A stretch of DNA of 27,082 nucleotides from Chloroflexota bacterium (GTDB lineage: Bacteria; Chloroflexota; UBA6077), in contig JAJZQR010000042.1 in NCBI GenBank assembly GCA_021806765.1, forward strand, positions 1 to 27,082, in the 5' to 3' direction. A model generated the notes under the pieces. It had not been told where the DNA came from, made no database searches, and was given only the letters and a program-made list of their open reading frames with translations. The translations under genes were made by a program, and so were the position numbers. Positions within the stretch are counted from its first letter, which is position 1. Every line of letters starts with the position of its first letter. Positions 7,636-15,012 of the stretch are shown here, in pieces.

Positions 7636-8622
7636 GTGAGCGAACTACTTGCCGGGACAACGGAGCATCCGATCCAGCTTCTCATGAAGGAGCACGAACT
7701 GCTGCTCGAACTGGGCGGCCAACTGGAGAACACGGTCCGAGAAATGGTCGATGCTCCCGACCCGGCCGGCGGGCCGGCCATCCTCCGGCTCAAGGAGATA
7801 GCCCGGCAGTTCCAGGCCTCGAGGAACCACTACCTGCGGGAGGAGAACGTCCTGTTCCCCTACCTGGAGAAGCACGGGATCGTGGGGCCGCCGGCCATCA
7901 TGTGGCAGGAGCACGACAAGATCAGGGCTCTCAAGAAGACCCTGTGCGAGGGCGCCGATGCGGCGGGGAACCTGCCGGCGGAGGAGCTGGGGAAGCGGCT
8001 GCAGGGGGTGGCCGAGGAGCTCACGGCGATGCTGGAGAGTCACTTCTACAAGGAGAACAACATCCTCTTCCCTGCCGCTCTGGAGGTCTTGACCGACGAA
8101 GAGTGGGCCAGCACGCTCCGGCAGTTCGGCGAGATCGGATATTGGAAGGTATTGCCCGCCGGGCAGACGGCGGCCAAGGAGACCGAGGAAACGGCCCCTG
8201 CCCCGATCCCGGTCGACGGGGAGGTCCCCTTCGCCATCGGATCGCTCCCGCTGCAGGCCCTGGAGCCTATCCTGAACACCCTGCCCGTGGATCTGACTTT
8301 CGTGGACGCCCAGGACACCGTCCGCTACTTCAGCCAGACCAGAGAGCGGATCTTCCCCCGAACGGCCGCGATCATCGGTCGCAAGGTGCAGCAATGCCAT
8401 CCGGAGAAGAGCGTCCACGTGGTAAACCAGATCCTGGAGGACTTTCGGAACAACCGCCGAGACTCGGCGGAGTTCTGGATCCAGTCCGGCGGCCACTTCA
8501 TCCTGATCCGCTACTATGCCGTGCGGCGGGAGGACCGCTACCTGGGCTGCGTCGAGGTGACCCAGGACGCCACGGAGATACGGGCACTCCAGGGGGAGAA
8601 ACGGTTGCTGGACATGCCCTAA
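7636..8622 (+). CDS. Hemerythrin HHE / PAS domain protein (DUF438-like)
   Basis: A 328-residue soluble protein. Residues about 10-150 form a hemerythrin-like four-helix domain with candidate iron ligands His20, His65/Glu69 (HYLREE), His93 (QEHD) and His136/Glu140 (HFYKE). Residues about 205-320 form a PAS domain of the type found in DUF438 proteins, including IGRKVQQCHPEKSV and AEFWIQSGGHFILIRY. The layout suggests sensing of O2, NO or redox state, but no output enzyme domain is present. The frame is open from 7564, but GTG at 7636 has GAGGAGG five bases upstream and is the better start. It appears monocistronic, behind the palindrome at 7527-7540. Confidence 0.85.
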   Translation: MSELLAGTTEHPIQLLMKEHELLLELGGQLENTVREMVDAPDPAGGPAILRLKEIARQFQASRNHYLREENVLFPYLEKHGIVGPPAIMWQEHDKIRALKKTLCEGADAAGNLPAEELGKRLQGVAEELTAMLESHFYKENNILFPAALEVLTDEEWASTLRQFGEIGYWKVLPAGQTAAKETEETAPAPIPVDGEVPFAIGSLPLQALEPILNTLPVDLTFVDAQDTVRYFSQTRERIFPRTAAIIGRKVQQCHPEKSVHVVNQILEDFRNNRRDSAEFWIQSGGHFILIRYYAVRREDRYLGCVEVTQDATEIRALQGEKRLLDMP

Positions 8623-8711
8623 GGCGAGGCGGGATCTTCTTCCTGTAGAAAGCTAGCTGCAGGAATCCGGCCACAGGGCAGAGGCCGAACGCAAAGGGTG
8701 GGATCGACGGG

Positions 8712-8717
8712 TATAAT
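8712..8717 (+). promoter_or_regulatory. -10 hexamer before the radical SAM gene
   Basis: A perfect TATAAT lies 35 bases before the ATG at 8752. No clear -35 is visible, so this is a partial promoter call. Confidence 0.4.
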
Positions 8718-8751
8718 GATCCCCAGGGCTGGCGAGCAGGAGGGTGAAGGG

Positions 8752-9612
8752 ATGGCAGAAGGCGAGGTAGCTCCGCCCGGAAACCGAATCGATGTAGCCG
8801 AGGTGGAGGCCAAGTCGCTCCTCAACAAGTCGGGCATCACCGACTGGGCTGTGAACTGCTACGCCGGCTGCCAGCACGGCTGCCGCTACTGCTACGCCCG
8901 CTTCGCAACCCGGTTCACCCACCCCGGCGAGCCCTGGGGGAGCTTCGTCGACGTGAAGGTCAACGCCCCGGAACTGCTGGAGAGAGAGGTGCAGCGAAGG
9001 CGCGTGGGGCCCGTCTTCGTCAGCTCCGTCTGCGACGCCTGGCAGCCGCTGGAGGCCAGGTACGGGCTCACCCGGCGCTGTCTGGAGATCCTGCTCCACC
9101 ACGGCTTCCCGGTGCATACCCTCACCAAGAGCGCCCTGGCGATCCGCGACCTCGATCTGCTGGCGGCCTTTCCCGAGCAGGTGGAGTTCGGGGTGACCAT
9201 CACCACCCTGGATCCAGTTCTCGCCCGCCACCTGGAACCGGTCGCCGCCTCCCCCCTCAAGCGGCTGGACCTCCTGGCCCGGGCCAGGGAGAAGGGCCTC
9301 CGGAGCTACGCCTTCCTGGGCCCCCTGATGCCGCGTCTCGCCGATACCACGGAGCAACTCACCCCGCTGCTGAAAGCCATTCGAGAGATCGGCGTGGACT
9401 ACTTCCTGGTAGACCGTCTGAACCCGCGATACGGGATGTGGCCGGACGTAAAGGGGTTTCTGCAGCGGCACCACCCCGGCTTGATCGGCGAGTACAGAAG
9501 GATCCTGTTCGAGAACCGCTACCGGGCGGAGTACACCGACGGGCTCAGGGCTACACTCCAAAGGCTGATCGCCGAACAGGGGATGGAAGACAAGGCCAGA
9601 CTCTGCTTCTGA
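8752..9612 (+). CDS. SPL / Rv2578c-family radical SAM protein
   Basis: A 286-residue radical SAM enzyme. The 4Fe-4S cluster motif is C40-x3-C44-x2-C47 within CQHGCRYCYAR, which binds S-adenosylmethionine and makes the 5'-deoxyadenosyl radical. The rest resembles the family annotated as spore photoproduct lyase-related: VFVSSVCDAWQPLE, a TKSAL stretch and a GVTITTLD stretch. True spore photoproduct lyase activity is not implied, because this family is widespread in non-sporulating bacteria and its reaction is unknown. ATG at 8752 follows AGGAGGG (8738-8744) and is preferred over an in-frame upstream GTG or ATA region. It appears to be transcribed alone. Confidence 0.85.
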   Translation: MAEGEVAPPGNRIDVAEVEAKSLLNKSGITDWAVNCYAGCQHGCRYCYARFATRFTHPGEPWGSFVDVKVNAPELLEREVQRRRVGPVFVSSVCDAWQPLEARYGLTRRCLEILLHHGFPVHTLTKSALAIRDLDLLAAFPEQVEFGVTITTLDPVLARHLEPVAASPLKRLDLLARAREKGLRSYAFLGPLMPRLADTTEQLTPLLKAIREIGVDYFLVDRLNPRYGMWPDVKGFLQRHHPGLIGEYRRILFENRYRAEYTDGLRATLQRLIAEQGMEDKARLCF

Positions 9613-9672
9613 GCGCTGCCCGTCCAACTTCCTCCGGTCCCCCAATTCGGCCGGAGCCCCGTCCCTCTTTTG

Positions 9673-9681
9673 TGCTACTAT
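9673..9681 (+). promoter_or_regulatory. Extended -10 before the osmC-like gene
   Basis: TGCTACTAT is a TGn-TACTAT extended -10, 42 bases before the ATG. No good -35 is seen, as expected for this promoter type. Confidence 0.4.
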
Positions 9682-9723
9682 GGCCTCGGGTCGAGCCTAC
9701 AAAGAAGGCGAGAGGGGATACAC

Positions 9724-10185
9724 ATGGCTAAGACTCTGTCCGCCACCGTTACCTTGAGAAACGGCATGGCCTTCGATGCCATCGCGACTTCCGGCCACAC
9801 CGTAGCCCTGGACGCCGAGGAGTCGGTCGGGGGAGCCAATCAGGGCTTCCGTCCAATGGAAATGCTGCTGGTGGGGCTGGGCGGGTGCACCAGCATGGAC
9901 GTCATCTCCATCCTGCGCAAGATGCACCAGGATGTGATCAACTACCAGGTCAAGGTCCAGGGCAACCGGGCGGAGGAGCATCCCAAGATCTACACCGACA
10001 TCACCGTGGAGCACATCGTCAAGGGGAAGGGGGTGTCGGTGGAGTCGGTCCGGAGGGCCGTGGAACTCTCGGCCACCAGGTACTGCCCGGCCTCGGCCAT
10101 GCTGGGAAAGGCCGCCCACATCACGCACAAGTACCGGGTGGTCGACATCGAGAACGGCACGGAACAGGTGGGGACGCTGGAGTAG
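9724..10185 (+). CDS. OsmC family peroxiredoxin-like protein
   Basis: A 153-residue OsmC/Ohr-fold protein. Members reduce organic or other hydroperoxides through a cysteine pair; here these are Cys55 in LGGCTSMD and Cys121 in TRYCPASAM, at the family positions. The NQGFRPMEMLLVGLGGC stretch is typical. Some members of this subgroup (YhfA-like) have no proven peroxidase role, so the exact substrate is open. The ATG at 9724 follows a GAGAGGGG ribosome site; an upstream in-frame ATG at 9670 lacks one. It ends at a bidirectional hairpin facing tlpA. Confidence 0.9.
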   Translation: MAKTLSATVTLRNGMAFDAIATSGHTVALDAEESVGGANQGFRPMEMLLVGLGGCTSMDVISILRKMHQDVINYQVKVQGNRAEEHPKIYTDITVEHIVKGKGVSVESVRRAVELSATRYCPASAMLGKAAHITHKYRVVDIENGTEQVGTLE

Positions 10186-10224
10186 GGACGGGGAGACCGG
10201 GCGAAGAGCAGGCATGGCGATGCG

Positions 10225-10268
10225 CCGGCGGCAGTGGTCCCCAGAATTCTGGGGGCCACTGCCGCCGG
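10225..10268. terminator. Bidirectional hairpin between osmC-like and tlpA-like genes
   Basis: Two 22-base arms form an almost perfect palindrome; the only imperfection is one G-U pair in RNA. It sits between two convergent genes and is symmetrical, so it probably ends transcripts from both. The T-runs are weak. Confidence 0.7.
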
Positions 10269-10275
10269 TCTGTGT

Positions 10276-10860
10276 CTACCGGATCTTGCTCAGCTTCGCT
10301 TCCAGCAGCGAGGGGGTGATGGCCCCTATCTGGGTGTCCCGGATGATGCCGTTCTTGTCGACGAAGTAGCTGGTGGGAATGGCGCTGGCCTGGTAGGTAT
10401 CGGCCACCCGGGAGTCGGCGTCGATGGCGAAGGTCCAGTGGTAGCCGTTCTGCTGGACGAAATTCTTTACCGTGCCCTGATCCTCCTGCATGTCGATCCC
10501 CAGGAACACCATCCCCTGGTCCTTGTACTTCTGGTACGCCTTCTCCAGGTCGGGCATCTCCTGCCGGCAGGGAGGACACCAGGTGGCCCAGAAGTTCACC
10601 AGCACCGGCTTGCCCCGGTAGTCGGAGAGCTTCACCGTCTGGCCATCCAGCGTCTTGAGGGTGAAATCGGGAGCCAGGTTCCCCACCCGAATTCCCACGT
10701 CGGGCCGGGCCGAGGTGGAACTCTGGCTAGCCGGCGCCGCCGCGGCGGCAGCCGCGCCGGCAGTGAAGTTTCTGCTACCGCCAAAACAGCCCGCCACCGT
10801 CAGCATCGCCAGTCCTACCAACAGTGCCGGCAGTGCCTTCTTGGCCACGGAGATCCTCAT
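10276..10860 (-). CDS. TlpA/ResA-like thiol-disulfide oxidoreductase, lipoprotein
   Basis: A 194-residue thioredoxin-fold protein that reduces or exchanges disulfides outside the cytoplasmic membrane, often in cytochrome c maturation. Residues 1-25 are a lipoprotein signal with lipobox TVAGC (Cys25), followed by an Ala/Ser-rich linker to about residue 55. The redox motif is W94-C95-P-P-C98, and the cis-proline is in SAIPTSYFVD. The gene lies downstream of ccdA in the same direction. CcdA brings electrons across the membrane to proteins of this kind, so the pair forms an electron-delivery unit. The gap between the two genes holds a CAG-phased heptad array. Confidence 0.93.
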   Translation of the reverse strand: MRISVAKKALPALLVGLAMLTVAGCFGGSRNFTAGAAAAAAAPASQSSTSARPDVGIRVGNLAPDFTLKTLDGQTVKLSDYRGKPVLVNFWATWCPPCRQEMPDLEKAYQKYKDQGMVFLGIDMQEDQGTVKNFVQQNGYHWTFAIDADSRVADTYQASAIPTSYFVDKNGIIRDTQIGAITPSLLEAKLSKIR

Positions 10861-10888
10861 GTAATCACACCCCTTCGAGGAGAGCTAT

Positions 10889-10933
10889 CAGCCGTCAGCT
10901 ATCAGCACTCAGAACCCAGAACCCAGAACCCAG
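10889..10933. repeat. CAG-phased heptad array between ccdA and tlpA
   Basis: Six consecutive 7-base units, each beginning CAG: CAGCCGT, CAGCTAT, CAGCACT, then CAGAACC three times, followed by another CAG. The CAGCACT unit is the same one repeated seven times at 18322-18370. Arrays of heptads like these are known as short tandemly repeated repetitive (STRR) sequences in cyanobacteria; whether these are related is inference. Confidence 0.8.
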
Positions 10934-10941
10934 CAGCACGC

Positions 10942-11652
10942 CTACACGCCGCCCCAGTTGAAGTACTGGGGAAGCAGCCGGAAGGTGTTGGACAGCATCA
11001 GCAACCCTATCGCCACCAGCAGAACACCGCTGGCGATGGAGATCACGTTGAGGTGCCGCTTCAATCGATTCAGCATGGCGCTGGCCTGAGCCAGGGCGAG
11101 CCCCGTAACCAGGAAGGGTACACCCAGCCCCAGGGAGTAGGCAACCAGGAGATAGATGCCCTGACCCACGGTATCGCTCATGCTGGCCAGACCGATGATC
11201 CCGGCTAGCACCGGCCCCACGCAGGGGGTCCACCCGGCGGCGAAGGCGATGCCCACCAGGAGAGAGGTCACCGGGGTGGCGGCGGAAGTCAACTGCGGCG
11301 CCATCCTGAACTCCCGATAGAGGAGGGGGATCTTGAAGACACCGATCTCGTGAAGCCCCAGCACTATCAGGACAACCCCGCCTACCTGCCGAAAGAGGTC
11401 CGCGTAGCCGGGCAGCACGTAGCCGATCAGGCCTATGGAAGCCCAGAAGCCGACGAACACCAGGGAGAAGCCCAGCACGAAGGCAGCGGAATGGAGCATG
11501 GTGACCATCCGGCGCGCATCCGGCGACGACACCGAGGAGGTACCGGCCAGGTGGCCGACGTAGGCGGGCACCAGAGGCAGGACGCAGGGCGAGAGGAAGG
11601 AGAGGAGCCCGGCGCCGAAAGCTACCAGCAGCGAAAGATTCTGGGAGTCCAA
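10942..11652 (-). CDS. ccdA: CcdA/DsbD-like thiol:disulfide membrane transporter
   Basis: A polytopic membrane protein of 236 residues with six hydrophobic segments. It passes reducing equivalents from cytoplasmic thioredoxin to extracytoplasmic thiol proteins. The two redox cysteines are Cys23 in LSFLSPCVLPLVPAY and Cys144 in AAGWTPCVGPVLAG, both in the hallmark family motifs. The open frame runs up to 11844, but TTG at 11652 has GAGG seven bases upstream and matches the usual N-terminus; the extension has no membrane or domain signal. It heads a two-gene operon with the TlpA-like lipoprotein, driven by the promoter at 11735-11763. Confidence 0.92.
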   Translation of the reverse strand: MDSQNLSLLVAFGAGLLSFLSPCVLPLVPAYVGHLAGTSSVSSPDARRMVTMLHSAAFVLGFSLVFVGFWASIGLIGYVLPGYADLFRQVGGVVLIVLGLHEIGVFKIPLLYREFRMAPQLTSAATPVTSLLVGIAFAAGWTPCVGPVLAGIIGLASMSDTVGQGIYLLVAYSLGLGVPFLVTGLALAQASAMLNRLKRHLNVISIASGVLLVAIGLLMLSNTFRLLPQYFNWGGV

Positions 11653-11734
11653 ACAACAACCTCGATATGCAACGACTGGGGCCAGGAGGTCTCCTGGCGG
11701 CAGGCTGCCCCCGATCCGGATACCTGCCTGGGGT

Positions 11735-11763
11735 ATCCTAGCCTGCGGCGATTGCCCTGTCAA
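11735..11763 (-). promoter_or_regulatory. Promoter of ccdA-tlpA
   Basis: On the minus strand there is a consensus TTGACA -35 (11758-11763), a 17-base spacer and TAGGAT as -10 (11735-11740). The leader to the TTG start is about 76 bases. Confidence 0.65.
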
Positions 11764-11803
11764 CCAATCCGGGGAACACGCACGAACTGGATGGTTGCTC
11801 AGC

Positions 11804-11832
11804 TTGTGAGTCGGACCATTTCTTGCGATAAT
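11804..11832 (+). promoter_or_regulatory. Promoter of the marR-emrA-emrB-like operon
   Basis: TTGTGA (11804-11809), a 17-base spacer and GATAAT (11827-11832). The start of transcription would be near 11839. Confidence 0.6.
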
Positions 11833-11846
11833 GCGCGGACGCATGA

Positions 11847-11859
11847 TTAGTGGTACTAA
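11847..11859. promoter_or_regulatory. Candidate MarR operator
   Basis: TTAGT-GGT-ACTAA is a perfect inverted repeat just downstream of the predicted transcription start and before the marR-like GTG. Another TTAG follows at 11863. Its place fits autorepression by the MarR protein encoded next. Confidence 0.5.
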
Positions 11860-11877
11860 CAGTTAGGGGTACACACC

Positions 11878-12336
11878 GTGGCTTCCCTCTCTGAAGCGAC
11901 CTCAGAGGAACTGGCTCAGCTGTGGCTCGATATCCTGCCCCGGGTGATGCGTTTTGTCGTCACCGCCGCCGCCTCTGAGGCCTCCGAGCATATGTTGAGC
12001 TCGACCCAGTTCCGAATCCTGAAACGACTGTCCTGCGGACCGAAACTGGGGAGCGAACTGGCTCATGCCCTCATGGTCACGCCCCCAACGGTCAGCGCGG
12101 CCATAGACAGCCTGGTGCGAAAGGGACTGGTGGAGCGGTGCGAGGCCACCGAGGACCGTAGGGCAATACCGTTACAGATTACTCCAGAGGGTACCCACTG
12201 TTTCGACGTGACTCAGCAAAATGCTCTCACCGTGCTCGTTCAACTGGTCGAGCAGATTTCCCCCGACGAGCGGCGCGCCCTGGCGCAGGGGCTGAACGCC
12301 CTGAGCGGGGCACTGGAAAGCTATAGTAGGAGTTGA
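11878..12336 (+). CDS. MarR family transcriptional regulator
   Basis: A 152-residue winged-helix regulator. The DNA-binding core spans about residues 45-105, with recognition-helix region VTPPTVSAAIDSLVRKGLVER and wing TEDRRAIPLQITPEG. MarR proteins are dimers that usually repress a neighbouring efflux operon and release DNA when they bind a small aromatic compound. The neighbours fit: a membrane fusion protein starts 7 bases after the stop, and a 14-helix-type exporter follows. The start is GTG at 11878 with an AGGGG site upstream. The inverted repeat at 11847-11859 is the likely operator. Confidence 0.9.
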   Translation: MASLSEATSEELAQLWLDILPRVMRFVVTAAASEASEHMLSSTQFRILKRLSCGPKLGSELAHALMVTPPTVSAAIDSLVRKGLVERCEATEDRRAIPLQITPEGTHCFDVTQQNALTVLVQLVEQISPDERRALAQGLNALSGALESYSRS

Positions 12337-12343
12337 CCTCATA

Positions 12344-13147
12344 ATGGAAGAGCGCGTCCAGCAAACCCCCTCTGCACCTCCCACCACGACCAGACCCGGC
12401 GGCAACGGCCGGCACCCGAACCCTGATCTGGAGGGCGTCAAGAAGCCCGCGGGCCGCCGGTTTCCGAAGAAGCTGCTGCTGCCCCTGGCTCTAATCCTCG
12501 TCGTCGGCGCCGGCATCGTGGGTTACCGCTACTGGGAGATCGCGGAATACTACGTTTCCACCGACAACGCCCAGGTGGCCGGAAGCCTGGTGCAGGTGGG
12601 CTCCATGAATGCGGGTCGGGTGGACGCCCTGAACGTGGACATCGGCGACAAGGTCCAGCAGGGCCAGGTGGTCGGTACCGTCCTCCTGCCCACCGCGGTG
12701 AGCATGACTCAGAGCGGCACTCCCCGGCTGGATTTCGTCGGCAGCGAGAACCAGCGGGCGGAGATCAAGGCCCCGGTCTCGGGCGTCGTCGTCGCTCGCC
12801 AGGCCAACGTGGGCGACACCGTCGCCGTGGGGCAACCGATAGTCACCGTGGTGGATCCCTCCAAGCTGTGGATTCAGGCCCAGATCGAAGAGACCAAGAT
12901 CGGACGCGTGCAGGTGGGCCAGCCCGTGGACGTGAAGGTGGACAGCCTGGGGGAGACCCTGCCGGGCAGGGTGGTGGCCGTCAGCCGCGCCAGCGCAGCC
13001 ACCTTCTCCCTGTTGCCTGCTTCCAACGCCTCGGGCAACTTCACGAAGGTAACCCAACTGGTGCCTGTGAAGATCGCCCTGGACTACGGCGATCAGCCGA
13101 TGGTGCTGGGAAGCTCGGTCGAGGTCAGCATCAGGGTAAAGGACTGA
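12344..13147 (+). CDS. HlyD/EmrA-like membrane fusion protein, hairpin-less
   Basis: A 267-residue efflux adaptor. A Pro/Gly-rich cytoplasmic tail is followed by one membrane anchor (about residues 43-63). YVSTDNAQVAG, the signature of EmrA-like proteins, follows. The two lipoyl half-motifs lie at about 83-113 and 140-168. Only about 26 residues separate them, whereas classical EmrA/HlyD proteins have a coiled-coil hairpin of a hundred or more residues that meets TolC. A beta-barrel region and a C-terminal domain follow. The short form suggests a cell without a TolC-type outer channel. The start is ATG with TAGGAG upstream. It partners the exporter gene that starts 5 bases after its stop. Confidence 0.88.
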   Translation: MEERVQQTPSAPPTTTRPGGNGRHPNPDLEGVKKPAGRRFPKKLLLPLALILVVGAGIVGYRYWEIAEYYVSTDNAQVAGSLVQVGSMNAGRVDALNVDIGDKVQQGQVVGTVLLPTAVSMTQSGTPRLDFVGSENQRAEIKAPVSGVVVARQANVGDTVAVGQPIVTVVDPSKLWIQAQIEETKIGRVQVGQPVDVKVDSLGETLPGRVVAVSRASAATFSLLPASNASGNFTKVTQLVPVKIALDYGDQPMVLGSSVEVSIRVKD

Positions 13148-13151
13148 CCTG

Positions 13152-14732
13152 ATGGCGAGCTTCAGGGTTCCCAAGCCCCACCATCGCCTGCACGCCCTTC
13201 CCTACTACTGGCAGGCGGTAATAGTGGTGATCGTCGGCTCCTTCATGGTGATGCTGGACACCACCGTGGTCAACATCGCCCTGCCCCGCATCATCACCGT
13301 CTTCGGTGCCGACGTCCACTCGTCCCAGTACGTGCTGACCGGCTACATGCTGGCGCTGGCCATCATCATGCCCGCCACCGGCTACCTGACCGATACCTTC
13401 GGGACCAAGCGGATCTACCTGCTCTCCATGCTGTTCTTCACCCTGGGATCCGCTCTGTGCTCCGCCGCCTGGAACGTGCCCAGCCTGGTGCTGTTTCGGC
13501 TGCTCCAGGGGCTGGGCGGCGGCATGATGATGCCGCTCAGCATGACCATCCTGTTCAAGGTTGTCCCGCCGGAAGAGCGAGGGACTGTCATGGGCATCTT
13601 CGGACTGCCCATGCTGCTGGGGCCGGTGCTCGGCCCCACACTGGGTGGATACCTGGTCGAGTACGTCGACTGGCGCTTCATCTTCACCCTGAACATCCCT
13701 GTCGGCGCCCTGGGTCTGCTGCTGGGTGTGACCCTGCTGCGTGAGACGGACACACGAGACGACCTTCGGCTCGACCTCAGGGGCTTCTTCTTCTCAGCAG
13801 TGGGGTTCAGCGCCCTGCTGTACGGCCTCTCCGAGGCCCCCACCGACGGCTGGGATGCCCCTTACATCGTCGGGCTGCTGACCTTAGGTAGTGTGAGCCT
13901 GCTGGTCTGGCTCTGGACGGAGCTGACAGTGGAGCATCCGCTGGTAGAGCTGAGGGTCTTCCGCAGCGCCACCTACTCCCTGGCTACCTTCATCAACTTC
14001 ATCATAACCATGGGCCTGTTCTCCACCATGTTCCTGATGCCCATCTTCCTTCAGAACTTCCGGGGGCTGGGCGCCATGGAGTCGGGTATCCTCTTGCTCC
14101 CCCAGGCGCTGGCCTCCACTGTAACCATGCCGATATCGGGCAAGCTGTTCGACAAGATCGGGCCCCGCCCCGTGGTGGTCACGGGGCTGCTGCTGATGGC
14201 CTTCTCGACCTGGGAGCTGAGCTTCATCAACCTGGCCACCTCCAATGGCGACCTCACGAGGATCCTCATCGAGCGGGGGCTCGCCATGGGGTTAATCATG
14301 ATGCCGGTCATGACCGTGGCGATGAACTCGATCCCGCCCCACCTGATTGCGCGCTCCTCCTCCCTGACCAACGTGCTGCGCCAGGTTTTCGGCTCCTTCG
14401 GCACGGCCATCTTCGCCACCCTGCTCTCGAGCCGGCAGACCTTCCACCAGGCGATCATCTCCCAGACGGTGACGCCGGACAGCCTGTCGATTCAGACGAC
14501 GGTGGCCCACGTGCAGATGACATTGATGCAGCACGGCTTCAACGCGATCCAGGCCAAGGCAGCCGTCGTGATGGCCCTCTATCGGGAAGTAGCCATGACC
14601 GCCGCGGTGATGTCCTTCGAGGACTGCTTCTACATCGCAGCGGTCATATGTCTCGTGGCCGTCATCCCCACGATGTGGCTGCGCACCACGGGGGTCGCCC
14701 GTCGGGGACCCGGGCCGGCGATGACGGAGTAG
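13152..14732 (+). CDS. DHA2 family (EmrB/QacA) MFS drug exporter
   Basis: A 526-residue proton-driven multidrug exporter of the 14-helix DHA2 family. Visible hallmarks are motif D1 as MLDTTVVNIALP (34-45), a motif-A loop GYLTDTFGTKR (77-87), and motif C, the antiporter signature, as GPVLGPTLGGYL (157-168). Length is normal for EmrB/QacA. The gene lies 5 bases after the membrane fusion protein gene and shares its operon with the MarR regulator, a standard inducible drug-efflux layout. The substrate range cannot be told from sequence. A GCCGGC-TCCT-GCCGGC hairpin follows the stop at 14735-14750. Confidence 0.93.
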   Translation: MASFRVPKPHHRLHALPYYWQAVIVVIVGSFMVMLDTTVVNIALPRIITVFGADVHSSQYVLTGYMLALAIIMPATGYLTDTFGTKRIYLLSMLFFTLGSALCSAAWNVPSLVLFRLLQGLGGGMMMPLSMTILFKVVPPEERGTVMGIFGLPMLLGPVLGPTLGGYLVEYVDWRFIFTLNIPVGALGLLLGVTLLRETDTRDDLRLDLRGFFFSAVGFSALLYGLSEAPTDGWDAPYIVGLLTLGSVSLLVWLWTELTVEHPLVELRVFRSATYSLATFINFIITMGLFSTMFLMPIFLQNFRGLGAMESGILLLPQALASTVTMPISGKLFDKIGPRPVVVTGLLLMAFSTWELSFINLATSNGDLTRILIERGLAMGLIMMPVMTVAMNSIPPHLIARSSSLTNVLRQVFGSFGTAIFATLLSSRQTFHQAIISQTVTPDSLSIQTTVAHVQMTLMQHGFNAIQAKAAVVMALYREVAMTAAVMSFEDCFYIAAVICLVAVIPTMWLRTTGVARRGPGPAMTE

Positions 14733-14734
14733 GA

Positions 14735-14750
14735 GCCGGCTCCTGCCGGC
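14735..14750 (+). terminator. Small hairpin after the drug-efflux operon
   Basis: GCCGGC-TCCT-GCCGGC has a 6-base GC stem and begins 3 bases after the stop. No T-run follows, so termination is only possible, not clear. Confidence 0.35.
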
Positions 14751-14773
14751 GATTGGATTGGGGCGACTGCCAA

Positions 14774-14794
14774 GGGCGTATGCCATACGTCCCT
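14774..14794. repeat. Imperfect GGGCGTATG/CATACGTCCC palindrome
   Basis: Two arms of about nine bases with one bulge meet at a single central base. It has the look of a dispersed intergenic palindrome. The rest of the gap to the next gene holds an AT-rich stretch near 14820-14835 and the promoter at 14916-14924. Confidence 0.4.
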
Positions 14795-14915
14795 ACTGGA
14801 TCCAGGACGAATTGTGGCCATATCATATATAGAGGGGGGGAAGAGCCGCCGTCCCTGCCCAGTGGGGCGGCGGCCCAAGGGGGACAAAAGGTTGGGTTCG
14901 GATCGTTCCGTCGCG

Positions 14916-14924
14916 TGCTATGAT
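14916..14924 (+). promoter_or_regulatory. Extended -10 of the Lrp/AsnC gene
   Basis: TGCTATGAT is an extended -10 (TGn-TATGAT), nearly identical in form to the one before the osmC-like gene. The leader to the TTG start would be about 80 bases. Confidence 0.45.
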
Positions 14925-15012
14925 AGAAGACAGATCCCCCAAGCTCCAATACAGAAACTAAGGTACTTCGGGCGTCCCGGTTAAGAGGCTAAAGTAATTC
15001 GGGGTTACAACT

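Noticed and set aside
10234..11208. Plus-strand open frame across tlpA and ccdA
   Set aside because: It runs through a terminator hairpin, the heptad array and two genes with clear redox motifs on the other strand; no domain is visible.
11653..11844. N-terminal extension of CcdA
   Set aside because: It would overlap the ccdA promoter (11735-11763) and the marR promoter, and it has no family similarity; TTG 11652 fits the family start.
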